Positions 40,601-51,054 of a stretch of DNA of 64,000 nt are shown here, piece after piece. A program made the translations under genes and the position numbers. Every line of letters starts with the position of its first letter. The stretch's first letter is position 1. The DNA is taken from NCBI GenBank assembly GCA_963580285.1, contig OY757017.1, positions 112,129,245 through 112,193,244 on the forward strand. The letters run 5' to 3'. The DNA comes from Lucinisca nassula (Eukaryota; Mollusca; Bivalvia; Lucinida; Lucinidae). The notes below the pieces were generated by a model that was not told the DNA's origin, searched no databases, and saw only the letters and a list, made by a program, of their open reading frames with translations.

Positions 40601-40762
40601 AAACATTCACGATCCTTCTGTTTTGGCTTACTCTATGACGTGGCTGTGTCAACACCGCCCTTTGCATGTCAGATGACGGAGAAACTGTATATATATAGGA
40701 ATGCAAATCGAGGAAACATACCTATTTATTTCGTATTATTTCAAACATACATGTAGATTGTA
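40601..40762. other. Unassigned sequence
   Basis: No gene or repeat recognised. Confidence 0.3.
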
Positions 40763-41022
40763 GATTGTTTTGTTTGATTTGAGGTTGAGCGTTCACGTCA
40801 ACACTGTATAAGTCATTTTGGAGAAATTGACATTTCAAGACCTGTCGCCCAATGAAACAAATAGGGTTTATAAGCATGGACGGTCCAACTCGCACCGCTT
40901 TGCCAGGGCAGGCTTTGATCCTCTAAGTGGTTTACCAGTACTCATGTGCTGTCGGTTTCAGCTCTGCGTGGAAGCATCATACAGCCCATCTATTTCTTCA
41001 AGCCCCGATGGGCGGGGGCCGA
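40763..41022 (+). mobile_element. SINE-like element A, internally deleted
   Basis: TTGTTTGATTTGAGGTTGAG through the hairpin CCCCGATGGGCGGGGGCC, with about 40 bases missing after CATTTTGGAGAAATTGACA. Confidence 0.75.
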
Positions 41023-41162
41023 GATGGTAGATAGTGGGTGCTCGTAAGAACCTAATTGAGGCGGTTCTAACGAGTACCCACAAACCTATGTCTTGGAGCC
41101 AAATTAAAGAAAAGAATAATGTAAACCACTGTACACACCAGTTTTCTCTATATAAAGTGGAC
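41023..41162. mobile_element. Family H relative, right part
   Basis: GGTAGATAGTGGGTGCTCGT, TTGAGGCGGTTCTAACGAG, then the older-subfamily right flank (GTCTTGGAGCCAAA, TTTTCTCTATATAAAGTGG). The outer ends are missing. Confidence 0.6.
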
Positions 41163-41674
41163 TGGCCCATCGGAGTCTAACTGTTGGTTTTCTTTTGCTC
41201 CAGCATTTCAGTGGTTTCTTGCTGTCGAGTCCTCACCGTTGCCTCACCTCTGTGGTTCTGTGATTATTTGTGTTCACGGAGATGTTGCACTGATGAGTTA
41301 GGAGGCCTTCATGCGGACTGAACAAATTATTTGTCTAAATCGCGACGGAAGTAAGGGCGAGGATTGTGGCCACGTAAAATCGATTTAAGCCCCCCAGTGG
41401 AAATCTTTCCACTGACCGTTCCAAGGCGGTTCTTCTGTGGCGATTTATTTATGTTGTTGTTTGTTACTTATTGTGTGTATCACTTGTGTCTTTTTATTTT
41501 GGATGGCCATATGGCCATTTTGTGGAAAAGTAACTGTCCTTATGGCCTTCCTTTGTTGCGGTTTCCATTATGGTCTGGCCGCTTAATGTTTGTGTTTCTT
41601 TCCCTTTGGTGTCTTTGATGGGTGGAGTTAGTTAATTGTATCGATTCCTGATCTTTGTTTTACTTCTACTTTAC
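41163..41674 (+). mobile_element. YLDD-element 3' tail, nearly complete
   Basis: GGCCCATCGGAGTCTAACTG, CTGTCGAGTCCTCACCGTTG, GATGAGTTAGGAGGCCTTCA, CCACGTAAAATCGATTTAAG, TGACCGTTCCAAGGCGG, ending CTTTGTTTTACTTCTACTTT. A clean reference for the tail. Confidence 0.85.
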
Positions 41675-41786
41675 AACGGATAACCACACGGACTTGTTAT
41701 CGTGATGGAAATAAACTGGAGTTTACTGAAGCTGTTACTTCGACGGAAAAATATCACAGAATGACATCTTTTGTCCTTAGAATTGT

Positions 41787-42082
41787 TTGTTTGAGTTGAG
41801 GTTTAACGCCCCCATCAACACTATTTAGGTCATTTTGGAGACATTTTGGTCCAATTCTGTGGGACTTTTACCTGACATTGAGATGAAATGACATCTCAAT
41901 CCCTGCCGCACAATGAAACCAATAGGGTTTAAATGCATGGACGGGCCGACACGCGCCACTTTGCCTGGACAGGCTTTGAACTTCTAAGCGGTTTACCAGT
42001 ATTCGTGTGCGGTCGCTTCCAGCTCTGCCTGGAAGCATCATGCAGCCCAATCTATTTCTCGAAGGCCCGATGGCTGGGGGCA
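41787..42082 (+). mobile_element. SINE-like element A, full copy
   Basis: GTTTGTTTGAGTTGAGG to the hairpin-like end GGCCCGATGGCTGGGGGC. All blocks are present with modest divergence. Confidence 0.75.
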
Positions 42083-42194
42083 ACTATTGTCCTTAGTGGC
42101 AATTAGCTATTAAGCATAAGAAGGAAATGATATAAAATAAAATTACATCGAATGAGAATCGTTGCTATGTGTACAAATTAATTATTTTCCCACC

Positions 42195-42464
42195 ACGAAA
42201 ACGCGCCTATATAATTTTGACCACCTTGAACCCCACTTTTATATAGTAAAACTGGGATTTACAGGGATAAACCTTGTTATTCTTATTTCTGCTCTAATAT
42301 ATAGATTGTGGGTACTCGTTAGAACCGCCTACAAGGCGGTTCTAACGGGTACCAACAATCTATATTTTGAGCAGATATAAGAAAAATATCCCAATTTTTC
42401 ATCTTATGAATTTCATTTTTTCAGTGATAATGGTTACAATGTATTTGTATAGGCGTGTTTTCGT
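42195..42464. mobile_element. Family H MITE, copy 5
   Basis: Ends ACGAAAACGCGCCTATA and TATAGGCGTGTTTTCGT. The central palindrome is GATTGTGGGTACTCGTTAGA / TCTAACGGGTACCAACAATC with a shortened GCCTACAAGGCGG centre. Confidence 0.85.
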
Positions 42465-43344
42465 AATGCTATAAACTATGGCTGACATCTGGCATGTGGT
42501 TTCTCCATATTAAGCCAACTTTCAGCTGCAAGATTGGTTTATAGCCCGCAAAATAAAATATTTTCTATAATTCACCAACAGTATTGCTATTAGCAGCTCT
42601 CTTGTCAAATAACTCTTGCAAACTGGAAGAAAATCATTCCTTTATTATGTAATATCTCAGAGTAATGAAGTCTAATATTCCCTACTGTAGATCAACCATA
42701 TATGTTTGTTTGTTGTTTAATGTGTACCAGTATGAGTATACATATATGGAAAACATCCATGTGACAAGATGGTTTTTTTTTTTCATAATAGAAGTGAAGG
42801 TAATGATCAGGAATTGATACAATTAACCCACAGCTCCCATCAGAGACACCGAAGCATGTCAGTAAACGTGGCATTTTTCTGATAAAATTTGCTATATCAT
42901 TCTTCAAGCAAAGATTGTGGGTGTTTGACAGAACTGCCTCAGCGAGGCAAGATATCCTTATCTATGTGTTTGAAAAAAGAAAAAAAGTACAAAAGTCGTA
43001 TACTCGTGTAAACACACATAAAACATTTGACATTAATCAGTTCTCAGGCTTGGATCAAAAGCTTTTGTCAGGTCTTATTTTCAAACTTGATCAGAATGGC
43101 ATTCAGGGACAGTTGCTTGACCAACGCAAGTCGTAATTGGATTACATACATCATCTTGAAGTAACATTAATGCTGTGGTTTCTAAAGGAATGTTTTGGAG
43201 TCATGGTTGCTTCTAGTCTAGATTAATGATATTTATGATTTACTTCTTTAAGTTTAACCCTTAGTCCGCTGCATAAATTATATTAGCCCCACCCATTTAC
43301 ACTTCAACCAATCAGATTGCTTGATGCAATTTATTATTCAAATT
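42465..43344. other. Fragments and unassigned sequence
   Basis: Contains the last 65 bases of a minus-strand YLDD tail (42791-42855, GTAATGATCAGGAATTGATA) and a family H fragment (42885-42960, AGATTGTGGGTGTTTGACAG). No gene. Confidence 0.45.
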
Positions 43345-43432
43345 TGCAAACTGAATGACAAACACTGTAGATCCTGATCAGATGGCTTCTTCAAGCCATC
43401 TGCTCTGGATCGACACTGTTTGCAAAGACAGG
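43345..43432. repeat. Family G-type hairpin, isolated
   Basis: ACACTGTAGATCCTGATCAG, ATGGCTTCTTCAAGCCATCT and a mirrored right arm ending GACACTGTTTGCAAA. The hairpin centre differs from the TTAA copies, so it may be a related family; TTAA ends are not visible. Confidence 0.55.
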
Positions 43433-43736
43433 GGTTGTCGGCGAAGAGCAGGATTGGGGTTATTTAGATTCTTTGCGGATAACATTTCATTATGTTGTAT
43501 TCTGCTTCGTCTGTCAATGACATCGAAGTCATCATTAATTACGACCTATCTTAAAAAATGGACCAAACAGTGGTTCGTAAGGTTCAAACCCTAAAGGACG
43601 GAATCTGTCCTAATCACCCTAAGCTATATGAATACACTCCCAACTTAATTTTCTTTGGAACTCAAATAAATTTTGTACCAGACTATACGAGGGGCGTTTG
43701 GAAACTGGTTTGTAACTGGCCAAAACTCACTAGTAG
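43433..43736. other. Unassigned sequence
   Basis: No gene or clear repeat. Confidence 0.3.
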
Positions 43737-44170
43737 AACGGAGGTGAAGGCAATGATCAGGAATCGATACAATTAACCCTCAGCCTCCATCAGAGACACC
43801 AAAGGGAAAGAAACACAAACATGAAACAACACAACCTAATGGAAACATCAATACCGGAAAACCAAAAGGACAGTTACTTTCCAACAAAATGGCAAATTGG
43901 CTATCCAAAACAAAAAAATATAAGCGATACAAACACTCAAAGACAAGCCATAACAAAAATAAACCGCTACAGAAGAACCGCCTTGGAACGGTCTGTGAAA
44001 CGAATTCCACTGGGGGGGGGGGGGGGGGGGGGGCTTAAATCGATTTTACGTGACCACACGCCTTGCCCTTACTTCCGTCGTGATTTATACAATTTATTTG
44101 TTCAGTCCTAGCTCATCAGTGCAACATCTCCGAGGACACAAAAATATCACACAACCACAGAGATTAAACA
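43737..44170 (-). mobile_element. Host YLDD element Z: 3' UTR, outer part
   Basis: Reverse-strand tail from the 3' terminus (AACGGAGGTGAAGGCAATGA) to AACCACAGAGATTAAACA. It holds an expanded poly-G of about 23 bases at 44011-44033 where other copies have 4-6 G. It continues at 50515 with ACGGCGAGGACTCGACAGC after the Helitron-like block. Confidence 0.8.
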
Positions 44171-46043
44171 AGAGGCCCAAGAGGGCCTGTCGCTCCACCG
44201 GCTAACTTCAGACAATTGTCATATTTATTACATTAACCAATTGTATACTAGTGGACTCTTCTATTGCTATATGTTTGACCAGTCCATTTGTCATATAAGG
44301 GATGTCAGGCCTATTTTTTTCTATTTTTGATGGAAAATTCTGTTAGCAAATAGTGCAGGCCCTGATCAGACATGGTGTTCTGTGGGGTCTGATCTGGGCC
44401 AGCACTGTTTGCCAAGGTACCCATTTAGGGTTTTCCCGCATGCAATGGGTAAAAAAGAAACAAGTGATCCACCCAAGGAATGTATATTCTATATTTTTGG
44501 ATCCCAGAGCCATGGTTGGCAGGATTTATGTAAGTGACCATTTGGCATTGCTCCGTTCTAAATATCTAAAGCTCTGGGCCTTATGGTTTCAGAGAAGAAG
44601 ACTTTTTTTAAGTTTTTCCTATTATAAGTCTATGGGAACTAATATGCCTCTGGGCGTGACCAATGTTTTACCCAAGGGGCATTGTTGGCAGGATTTATTT
44701 GAGTGACCACTTGACGTTGCTGCATACTTAATATCTAAGCTCTGGGCACTGATGGTTTCAGAGAAGATTTTTGTCAGTTTTTCCCAGTATAAGTCTATGG
44801 GAGCTTATGGGCCTCAGGGTGTGGCCAATTTGGACCCCAGGGGCATAGTTGGCAGGATTTATGCAGTTGAATACTTCAAGTTGCTACATACTAAGCTCTT
44901 GGCTTTATGGTTTCAGAGGAGAAAAGTTTCAAGATTTTGTCATTATTAGTCTATGGGAGCTACTAAGCACCGGAGCGTTGCCAATTGGGACTCAAGAGTC
45001 ATAGTTCGCAGGACTAAGTAGGTGACCACATAACTTTGCTACATACTACAGTTCAAGCTGTATTAAGCAAGTGCCTAAGGGATAGTCAAAATCTGCTTGC
45101 TTAAGACAGGTTCTTGCTTAATACAGGTGAAATTTAACACATCTGCCTTTCTTGGGAACTGAATGCCTGCTTGCTTAAGACAGGTTGCTTGCTTCATAGA
45201 GGTGGCCACTAAGACAGGTTTTACTGTAAATGTCTTAGCTTTAGGCTTTATGGTTTCAGAGAAGAAGTTTTTCCGTTTATTGGTCTATGGAAGCTAATGG
45301 GCCAAAGATGGTGGCCATGGCGGCCATGTTTTTTTGTCTGATAAAAATTTCTTCAATGAATGTGACAATGGTAGACACAAGGAACATTCATGAAAATTAA
45401 GAACGAAATCCATTTAGTGGTTTTGGAGGAAAAGATTAAAAAAAAAAAAAAAAGATCCCTTTATGAGTCTATGGAAGCTAATTAGCCAATGGGCGTATCC
45501 ATGGCGGCCATGTTTTTTGTCTGATCAAAATTGCTTCAAGGAATCTGACAGAGGTCCACCCAAGGAACATTCATGCAAAGTAAGAATGAAATCCATTAAG
45601 TTAAGCGGTTTTGGAGGAGAAGGTTTTTAAAACTTTTCCCCATATAAGTCTTTGAAAGCTAATGAGCCAAGGGGCATGGCCATGGTAGTCATGTGGGGCA
45701 TGGCCATGGTGGCCATGTTTTTTGTCTGATCCGAATTTCTTCAAGGAATCTGACAGAGGTCCACCCAAGGAACATTCATGCAAAATAAGAATAAAATCCA
45801 TTGAGCGGTTTTGGAGGAGAAGATTTTTAAATATTTTTTTTTGGTTTCGATGCCATTTTGTTCTGCATGTAACAAAATTCTTTGAAGGAATTCAGAAGAG
45901 GACTATGTGAGAAACATTCCTGTGAAGTTTGGTTACAATCGACCAAGTAGTTAAGGCGGAAATGTTTAAAGAAAAAAGTTAACGCACGGATGCACAGCCG
46001 CACAGACGCACAACAGACACAGGGCCATAACATATAACATAAG

Positions 46044-46072
46044 ACCCGCCGGTCTTTGGCCAGTGGATCTAA
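46044..46072 (+). terminator. Internal Helitron-type 3' end (hairpin plus CTAA)
   Basis: CCCGCCGGTCTTTGGCCAGT folds (GCCGGTC/GGCCAGT) and is followed by GGATCTAA, a second copy of the 3' terminus seen at 50490-50514. Sequence 46073-46440 beyond it is unlike the array, then the array resumes. This is a Helitron transposition end, not a transcription terminator. Confidence 0.6.
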
Positions 46073-46470
46073 AAAATGAACAGATTTATGTTTTTATTTC
46101 TTTATTTATTTATTTTTTCCTTCCTCAGTCGGATTCGGTATGCCTCCCTTTTCAACTAAGCCATTTTAACCCTCAGGGATCTGGAGAACTGTTGACACTG
46201 TAGTATAATTAGGTCTAATAAATCAATCTCCCTCAGTATTTTGAATTATTTTGAATTATCAAGTCGTATAAATAGAGTTTGTCTTGAAAACATCAGTTCT
46301 ATCACCAGTGTGATGGGCAAGTGAAATTTCTGATGTTTTGAATTTTAGAATGACAATTTGTAGGTGGACCTCTATAGATATGTGATAGTCAGCAAAATTG
46401 GAGGAGATTAATTCAGATACAGGAAGGTACTTTTAAATAAATAAATAAATAAATAAACAAGAACTTTTGA
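46073..46470. other. Unique segment between two Helitron-type ends
   Basis: About 370-400 bases not resembling the flanking array, with TTTA repeats near 46096 and an AAAT repeat at 46436-46458. No gene. It may be captured flanking DNA. Confidence 0.45.
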
Positions 46471-46946
46471 AGAAGAGAAGACTTTTTTAACATTACACTA
46501 CATGTTATATAGTGAAAATAAACCCCGCCCACTGCAGCCATGTTTTTTGTCGGATCAAAATTTCTTCAAGGAATCTGACAGAGGTCCACCCAAGGAACAT
46601 GCATGCCAAATAACTATGAAATAAAACAAGAACTTTTGCAGAAAATATTTTCAGCATTACACTATATGTTATATAGTGAAAATAAGCCTCGCCCATGGCG
46701 GCCATGTTTTTTTGTAAGATCAAATTTTTTTCAAGGAATCTGACAACAGTCAACCCAAGGACAATTCATGCAAATTACAATGAAATCCGACAAGTACTTT
46801 TGCAGAAGAAGATTTTTTAGCATTACATTATATGTTAAATAGTGAAAATAAGCCCCGCCCATGGCGGCCATGGTTTTTGTCGGATCAAAATTTCTTCAAG
46901 GAATCTAAAAGAGGTCCAACCAAGGAACATTCATGCAAAATAAAAA

Positions 46947-49595
46947 CAAGGCATCACATGCGATACAAATCCCCTCGCACTAGACAACTTCGTGTGTGGA
47001 AAACACTGAAATGGCAAAAGTCCAACTTGCTTGAGATATTATCATATGCAACATTTGTGTAAAGTTTGTTTAAAAATCCTCCAATAAATGTACATTCTAG
47101 AGTGATGACGTTTCTCTAAAAAAGCCATAGTGACCTTGCCTTGAGGCCATGACCACGAAAGTAGATCTTGCTCAAGATATTATCATAAGCATCTTTTGTG
47201 TGAAGTTATATTAAAATCTGTTAATAAATGTAGGCGGTAGAGCGATGACAAAGTTTTTCTAAAGATAGCCACAGTCACCTTGACTTTGAGGTCATGACCT
47301 TGAAAGTCCAAGTAAGTCGAGATATTATCATAAGAAATATTTGTGTGAAGTTCTATTACAATCCATCATTGAATGTAGATGCTAGAGCGATGACAAAGTT
47401 TTTCTAAAAATAGCCACAGTGACCTTGACCTTGAAAGTCTAAGTAGCTCGAGATATTGTCATAAAGAACATTTGTGTGAAGTTATATTGAAATTGGTGAA
47501 AAAATGTAAGCACTAGAGCAATGACAAAGTTTTTCTAAAAATAGCCACAGTGACCTTGACCTTGAAAGTCAAACTCGCTCGAGGTATTGTCATAAGGAAC
47601 ATTTGTGTGAAGTTATATTGAAATGGGTGAAGAAATGTAAGCGCTAGAGCCATGACAAAGTTTTTTCTAAAAATAGCCACAGTGACCTTGACCTTGAAAG
47701 TGGAACTCACTAGAGATATTGTTATAAGGAACTATTGTGTGAAGTAATATTGAAATGGTGAAAAAAATGTAAGCGCTAGAGCAATGACAAAGTTTTTCTA
47801 AAAAAAGCCACAGTGACCTTGACCTTGAAAGTCGAACTTGTTCGAGGTATTGTCATAAGCAACATTTGTGTGAAGTTATATTGAAATCAGTGAGGAAATG
47901 TAGGCGCTAGAGCGATGACAAAGTTTTCTAAAAATAGCCATAGTGACCTTGACCTTGAAAGTCGAAATGGCGAGATATTGTCATAAGGAACATTTGTGTG
48001 AAGTTATATTGAAATCGATGAAGAAATGTAAGCGCTAGAGGGATGACGAAGTTTTTCTAAAAATAGACACAGTGACCTTGACCTTGAAAAGGGAACTCAC
48101 TAGAGATATTGTTATAAGGAACGATTGTGTGAATTAATATTGAAATGGTGAAAAAAAATGTAAGCGCTAGAGCAATGACAAAGTTTTTCTAAAAATAGCC
48201 ACAGTGACCTTGACCTTGAAAGTCGAACTTGTTCGAGGTATTGTCATAAGCAACATTTGTGTGAAGTTATATTGAAATCAGTGAAGAAATGTAGGCGCTA
48301 GAGCGATGACAAAGTTTTCTAAAAATAGCCATAGTGACCTTGACCTTGAAAGTCGAAATGGCGAGATATTGTCATAAGGAACATTTGTGTGAAGTTATAT
48401 TGAAATCGATGAAGAAATGTAAGCGCTAGAGGGATGACGAAGTTTTTCTAAAAATAGACACAGTGACCTTGACCTTGAAAGTGGAACTCGCTAGAGATAT
48501 TGTCATAAGGAACATTTGTATGAAGTTATATTGAAATTGGTGAAGAAATGTAAGCGCTAGAGCGATGACAAAGTTTTTCTAAAAAATAGCCACAGTGACC
48601 TTGACCTTGAGGCCTTGACCGTGATAGTCGAACCCGCTTGAGATATTGTCATAAGGAACATTTGTGTGAAGTTATATTGAAATCAGCGAAGAAATATAGG
48701 CGATAGAGCGATGACAAAGTTTTTTCAAAAAAATAGCCACAGTGACCTTGACCTTGAGGCCATGAGTTGGAAAGTCGAACTCGCTGGAGATATTTTTATA
48801 AGGAACATTTGTGTTAAATTATACTGAAATTGGTGAAGAAATGTAGGCGCTAGAGCGATGAAAAAGTTTTTTTCTAAAAATAGCCACAGTGACCTTGACC
48901 TTGAGGTCATGACCTTGAAAGTCCAACTCGCTCAAGATATTGTCATAAGGAACATTTGTGTGAAGTTATATTGAAATCAGTGAAGAAATGTAGAAGCTAG
49001 AGCGATGACAAAGTTTTTCTAAAAATAGCCACTGTGACCTTGACCTTGAAGCCATGACCTTGAACGTGGAACTCGCTCGAGATATTTTTATAAGGATCAT
49101 TTGTGTGAAGACATATTGAAATAAGTGAAGAAATGTAAGCGCTAGAGCGATGACAATGTTTTTCTAAAAATAGCCACAGTGACCTTGACCTTGAGGTCAT
49201 GACCTTGAATGTCAAACTCGCTCGAGATATTTTTATAAGGATCATTTGTTTGAAGTTATATTGAAATTAGGGGAGAAATGTAGGCACTAGAGCCATGACA
49301 AAGTTTTTCAAAAAATAGCCAGAGTGACCTTGACCTTGAGGTCATGACCTTGAAAGTCGATCTTGCTCCAGATATTGTCGTAAGGAACGTTCGTGTGAAG
49401 TAATATTAAAATCGGTCAAGAAATATAGGCGCTAGAGCGATGACAAAAGTACGTACGTATGTACGTGGCGCTAGAGCGATGACAAAAGTACGTACGTACG
49501 TGGTGCTAGAGCGATGACAAAAGTATGTACGTACGTACGTACGTACGGGACAAATGCTATATCCCCCCTCACAACTATGTTGTGCGAGGGGATAA
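46947..49595 (+). mobile_element. Pearl/Helentron-like element with about 17 TGACCTTGA units
   Basis: Inserted between A (46946) and T (49596) of the outer array, since removing it restores AAAAA-TGAAATCC. An A|T target without duplication is the Helitron rule. Ends carry inverted words TCCCCTCGCAC (46969-46979) and GTGCGAGGGGA (49582-49592), the latter in a terminal hairpin with CCCCTCACAA. The body is about 17 direct units of 130-148 bp holding CACAGTGACCTTGACCTTGA, AGGAACATTTGTGTGAAGTT and TGTAAGCGCTAGAGCGATGA. An (ACGT)n microsatellite at 49448-49548 precedes the 3' end. Cores, microsatellite and hairpin are the published layout of bivalve pearl elements. Frames reading S-R-S-R-S-L-W-L-F are artefacts. 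Confidence 0.8.
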
Positions 49596-50514
49596 TGAAA
49601 TCCAACAGGTGGGTTTGGAGGAGAAGATTTTTAAAGATTTTTAATTTTTTGTGTGGTTTTGTTGCCATGGCAACCAGAGTTCTGGGTGTAACAAAATTCT
49701 TTGAAGGAATTTAGAAGAGGACTAAGTAAGGAACATTCCTGTGAAGTTTGGTTACAATTGGCCCAGTAGTTTAGGAGGATAAGATGTTTTAGCATTACAC
49801 TATATGTTAAATAGGGAAAATAAGCCCCACCCATGGCGGCCATGTTTTTTGTCGGATCGAAATTTCTTCAAGGAATCTGAAAGAGGTCCACCCAAGGAAC
49901 ATTCATGCAAAAAGAAAATGAAATCCAACAGGTGGTTTTGGAGGAGAAGATTTTTAAAGATTTTTAATTTTTTGTGTTGTTTTGTTGCCATGGCAACCAG
50001 AGTTCTGGGTGTAACAAAATTATTTTAAGGAATTTAGAAGAGGACTAAGTAAGGAACATTCCTGTGAAGTTTGGTTACAATGGGCCCAATAGTTTAGGAG
50101 GAGAAGATGTTTTAGCATTACACTATATGTTAAATAGGGAAAATAAGCCCCGCCAATGGCGGCCATGTTTTTTGTCGGATCAAAATTTCTTCAAGGAATC
50201 TGAAAGAGGTGAACCCAAGGAACAATCATGCAAAATAAAAATGAAATCCAACAGGTGGTTTTGGAGGAGAAGATTTTTAAAGATTTTTATTTTTTTGTGG
50301 TTTTGTTGCCATGGCAACCAGAGTTCTGGGTGTAACAAAATTCTTTGAAGGAATTTAGAAGAGGACTATGTAAGGAACATTCCTGTGAAGATTGGTTACA
50401 ATTGGCCCAGTAGTTTAGGAGGAGAAGATGTTTAAAGAAAAAGTTAACGCACGGACGCACGACGGACACAGGGCCATGACAATAGCCCCGCTGGCCTTCG
50501 GCCAGTGGAGCTAA

Positions 50515-51054
50515 CAACGGCGAGGACTCGACAGCAAGTAAAACACTGAAATGCTTGAGCAAGAGAAAACCAACAATTAGACTTCGATGGGCCCGACCAG
50601 AGACAGAGCATCACGCAGCAACCAACATTTCATAGAATTAAATCTCTCTAATTCTCCCTAAGCCTTTTCGCTGGAGCCGTCATAGAATCTGAGGCCTGAC
50701 CCAATGGCGTGCAATTAAAGAGAGAAGCAAAGTTGTCAACCGTGATTTGGTTAACTACCATGCATGAAGTCTGTCGTATAACATTTATGTTGTACCCAAT
50801 CTTTTTATATCGAAAAATGATTTTACGAAATTTGGTCATTGCGGTAATATATCTCCTCTGAATTTATATACTAAGTTACCATAAAATTCTGGTTCCGATA
50901 GACCTTGTTGCAGAAGAGATTTAAGTCCAATAATGGATTTTGAAATTAAATCAGCATGACGTCTGTTAAAGTTTGAAAAGACTTTGTGTAGTTGATGCTA
51001 CCGATAACCCTGATTAAGAAATTTAGCAGTTAAAAATGTATTACGAGTGTTAAA
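50515..51054 (-). pseudogene. Host YLDD element Z: 3' UTR and RT C-terminus
   Basis: Continues 43737-44170: ACGGCGAGGACTCGACAGC, CAACAATTAGACTTCGATGG, then the RT stop region near 50640. On the minus strand F-Y-G-N-L-V-Y-K-F, L-L-Q-Q-G-L-S-E-P-E, G-Y-R (with a stop) are readable with several stops. It breaks at GAGTGTTAAAG where copy Y is inserted and resumes at 52697. Confidence 0.75.

Larger units (their letters stand above)
44171..50514 (+). mobile_element. Helitron-like tandem-core element interrupting element Z
   Basis: Begins AGAGGCCCAAGAGGGCCTGT, a hairpin start. It ends with the perfect hairpin GCTGGCC-ttc-GGCCAG, then TGGAG and CTAA at 50511-50514. A short hairpin a few bases before CTRR is the classic Helitron 3' end, and the flanks rejoin element Z with no more than about 2 duplicated bases. 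The inside is direct repeats: a 180-bp type around TGGCAGGATTTATG and TATAAGTCTATGGGA (44500-45300) and a type around GGCGGCCATGTTTTTTGTCG, AATTTCTTCAAGGAATCTGA and CCACCCAAGGAACATTC (45290-46070, 46480-46940, 49600-50440). No ORF encodes a Rep/helicase, so it is non-autonomous. Confidence 0.75.

Noticed and set aside
47513..49245. Repeated frames reading S-R-S-R-S-L-W-L-F as a protein family
   Set aside because: They are the reverse reading of the TGACCTTGACCTTGA core repeat and recur at every unit.
46947..49595. CRISPR array
   Set aside because: Units of 130-148 bp are direct tandem repeats without unique spacers, in a eukaryotic transposon with Helitron-like ends.
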